Source: an uncultured Bacilli bacterium
GTDB lineage: Bacteria > Bacillota_I > Bacilli_A > RFN20 > CAG-631
DNA length: 64,000 bases
Assembly (NCBI GenBank): GCA_947627355.1
Contig: CANQVX010000008.1
Location: 17,312-81,311, forward strand
Reading direction: 5' to 3'
Shown here: piece by piece, positions 63,146 through 64,000 of the stretch
Layout of the letters: every line of letters begins with the position of its first letter
How positions within the stretch are numbered: the first letter of the stretch is position 1
The notes under the pieces: model-generated
What the model saw: only the letters and a program-made list of their open reading frames with translations
Told to the model about the DNA's origin: nothing
The model's database searches: none
Translations under genes and position numbers: made by a program

Positions 63146-63330
63146 AAGCATCTCCTTAGTTTTCCACTAATAAGTATACATGAAATTAAAATAATTTCAT
63201 CTATTTATTTTTTGTTTTAAAAATTTTCTTGCTACTTTTGCTAGCGAAATCAACAATTTTTTGAATTTGTACTTGAAAGGCGATTTTTTTTATGTTAATA
63301 TATACGAGCACGTAAGTTTACGTGTTATTT

Positions 63331-63406
63331 GCCTTGTTAGCTCAATCGGTAGAGCAACCGGCTGTTAACCGGTAGGTCGTGGGTTCAAGTCCCTCACAAG
63401 GCGCCA
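63331..63406 (+). tRNA. tRNA-Asn(GTT)
   Basis: gccttgt...acaaggc-g-cca cloverleaf, anticodon loop ctgttaa. Confidence 0.96.
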
Positions 63407-63408
63407 GT

Positions 63409-63487
63409 GGCCTGTTGGAGAAGTGGCTTAACTCACATGCCTTTCACGCATGCATTTTCACGAGTTCGAATCTCGTACAGGTCACCA
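63409..63487 (+). tRNA. tRNA-Glu(TTC)
   Basis: ggcctgt...acaggtc-a-cca, anticodon loop ctttcac with catgc/gcatg stem. Confidence 0.92.
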
Positions 63488-63494
63488 TTTTTAT

Positions 63495-63570
63495 GCCGAC
63501 TTAGCTCAATTGGTAGAGCAACTGATTTGTAATCAGTAGGTTGTGGGTTCAATTCCTATAGTCGGCACCA
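63495..63570 (+). tRNA. tRNA-Thr(TGT)
   Basis: gccgact...agtcggc-a-cca, anticodon loop tttgtaa. Confidence 0.96.
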
Positions 63571-63587
63571 TTTTTTTAATTTATTTC

Positions 63588-63671
63588 GCACCTGTGGCGG
63601 AATTGGCAGACGCACCAGACTTAGGATCTGGCGCCTTGTGCGTGGGGGTTCAAGTCCCTTCAGGTGCACCA
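63588..63671 (+). tRNA. tRNA-Leu(TAG)
   Basis: gcacctg...caggtgc-a-cca, anticodon loop acttagg, long variable arm. Confidence 0.95.
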
Positions 63672-63680
63672 GTTGTATTC

Positions 63681-63708
63681 AAAAAGTCCTAAATTTAGGA
63701 CTTTTTTA
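63681..63708 (+). terminator. Terminator of the tRNA cluster
   Basis: aaaaagtcctaaatttaggactttttt. Confidence 0.9.
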
Positions 63709-63739
63709 TTTTGCTTTATAGCCAAATTATAGTTGGTTT

Positions 63740-63816
63740 GTATACGTCAAAATTTTACACCCACTTACAAAAAAAGTCAGCCCTAGATAACCCAAGGCTG
63801 ATTTTTAATTTCCAAT
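63740..63816. repeat. 77-bp direct repeat, copy 1
   Basis: gtatacgtcaaaattttacacccacttac...ttaatttccaat, identical to 63924-64000. Confidence 0.95.
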
Positions 63817-63923
63817 ATTTTTTCTGATTTCTTCTGAGTATGGTAAAAGTTCATCAACTGGTTTGTTCTTGATGTTCGTGAAAACATAATTTAAATATTT
63901 TTCAATATTGAGATTGTTGATAA
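63805..63923 (-). mobile_element. IS66-family transposase C-terminal remnant
   Basis: - strand reads LINNLNIEKYLNYVFTNIKNKPVDELLPYSEEIRKNIGN*, resembling the IS66 C-terminal domain. Confidence 0.65.
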
Positions 63924-64000
63924 GTATACGTCAAAATTTTACACCCACTTACAAAAAAAGTCAGCCCTAGATAACCCAAGGCTGATTTTTAATTTCCAAT
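63924..64000. repeat. 77-bp direct repeat, copy 2 (continues past window edge)
   Basis: identical to 63740-63816. Confidence 0.95.

Overview
This is a low-GC, Bacillota-type (Bacilli-like) chromosomal window using the standard code, since ORFs end in TAA, TAG and TGA. It is mostly core housekeeping genes, with blocks that lie far apart in B. subtilis joined here: dacB/spmA/spmB, spoIVA-hup, dapB-cca-dnaD-nth/ponA-recU/gpsB-rnpB, pgsA-cinA-recA-rny-ymdB-spoVS, rpsF-ssb-rpsR, and yaaA-recF-gyrB-gyrA-serS-dus without dnaA/dnaN. The main accessory locus (about 37.5-54.7 kb) looks like a carbohydrate-uptake operon. It has two solute-binding lipoproteins (one very large), four ABC permeases (one with an approximately 550-residue coiled-coil N-terminal extension), a Yip1/NHL-type membrane protein, a DUF5696-like protein and a phosphodiester-glycosidase-like lipoprotein, but no ATPase. 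Other notable observations are a perfect 16-bp parS-like palindrome between gyrA and serS, an rnpB 5' strand that appears to lie inside the end of gpsB, and a yybP-ykoY-like Mn riboswitch ahead of a P-type ATPase and mntP. There are also two MarR loci with matching operator architecture, a decaying oxidoreductase cluster with a Trp-to-amber nonsense codon, a surface protein with a C-terminal Hint domain, and tandem IS66 remnants next to a tRNA cluster. All calls come from reading the sequence; no searches were run.
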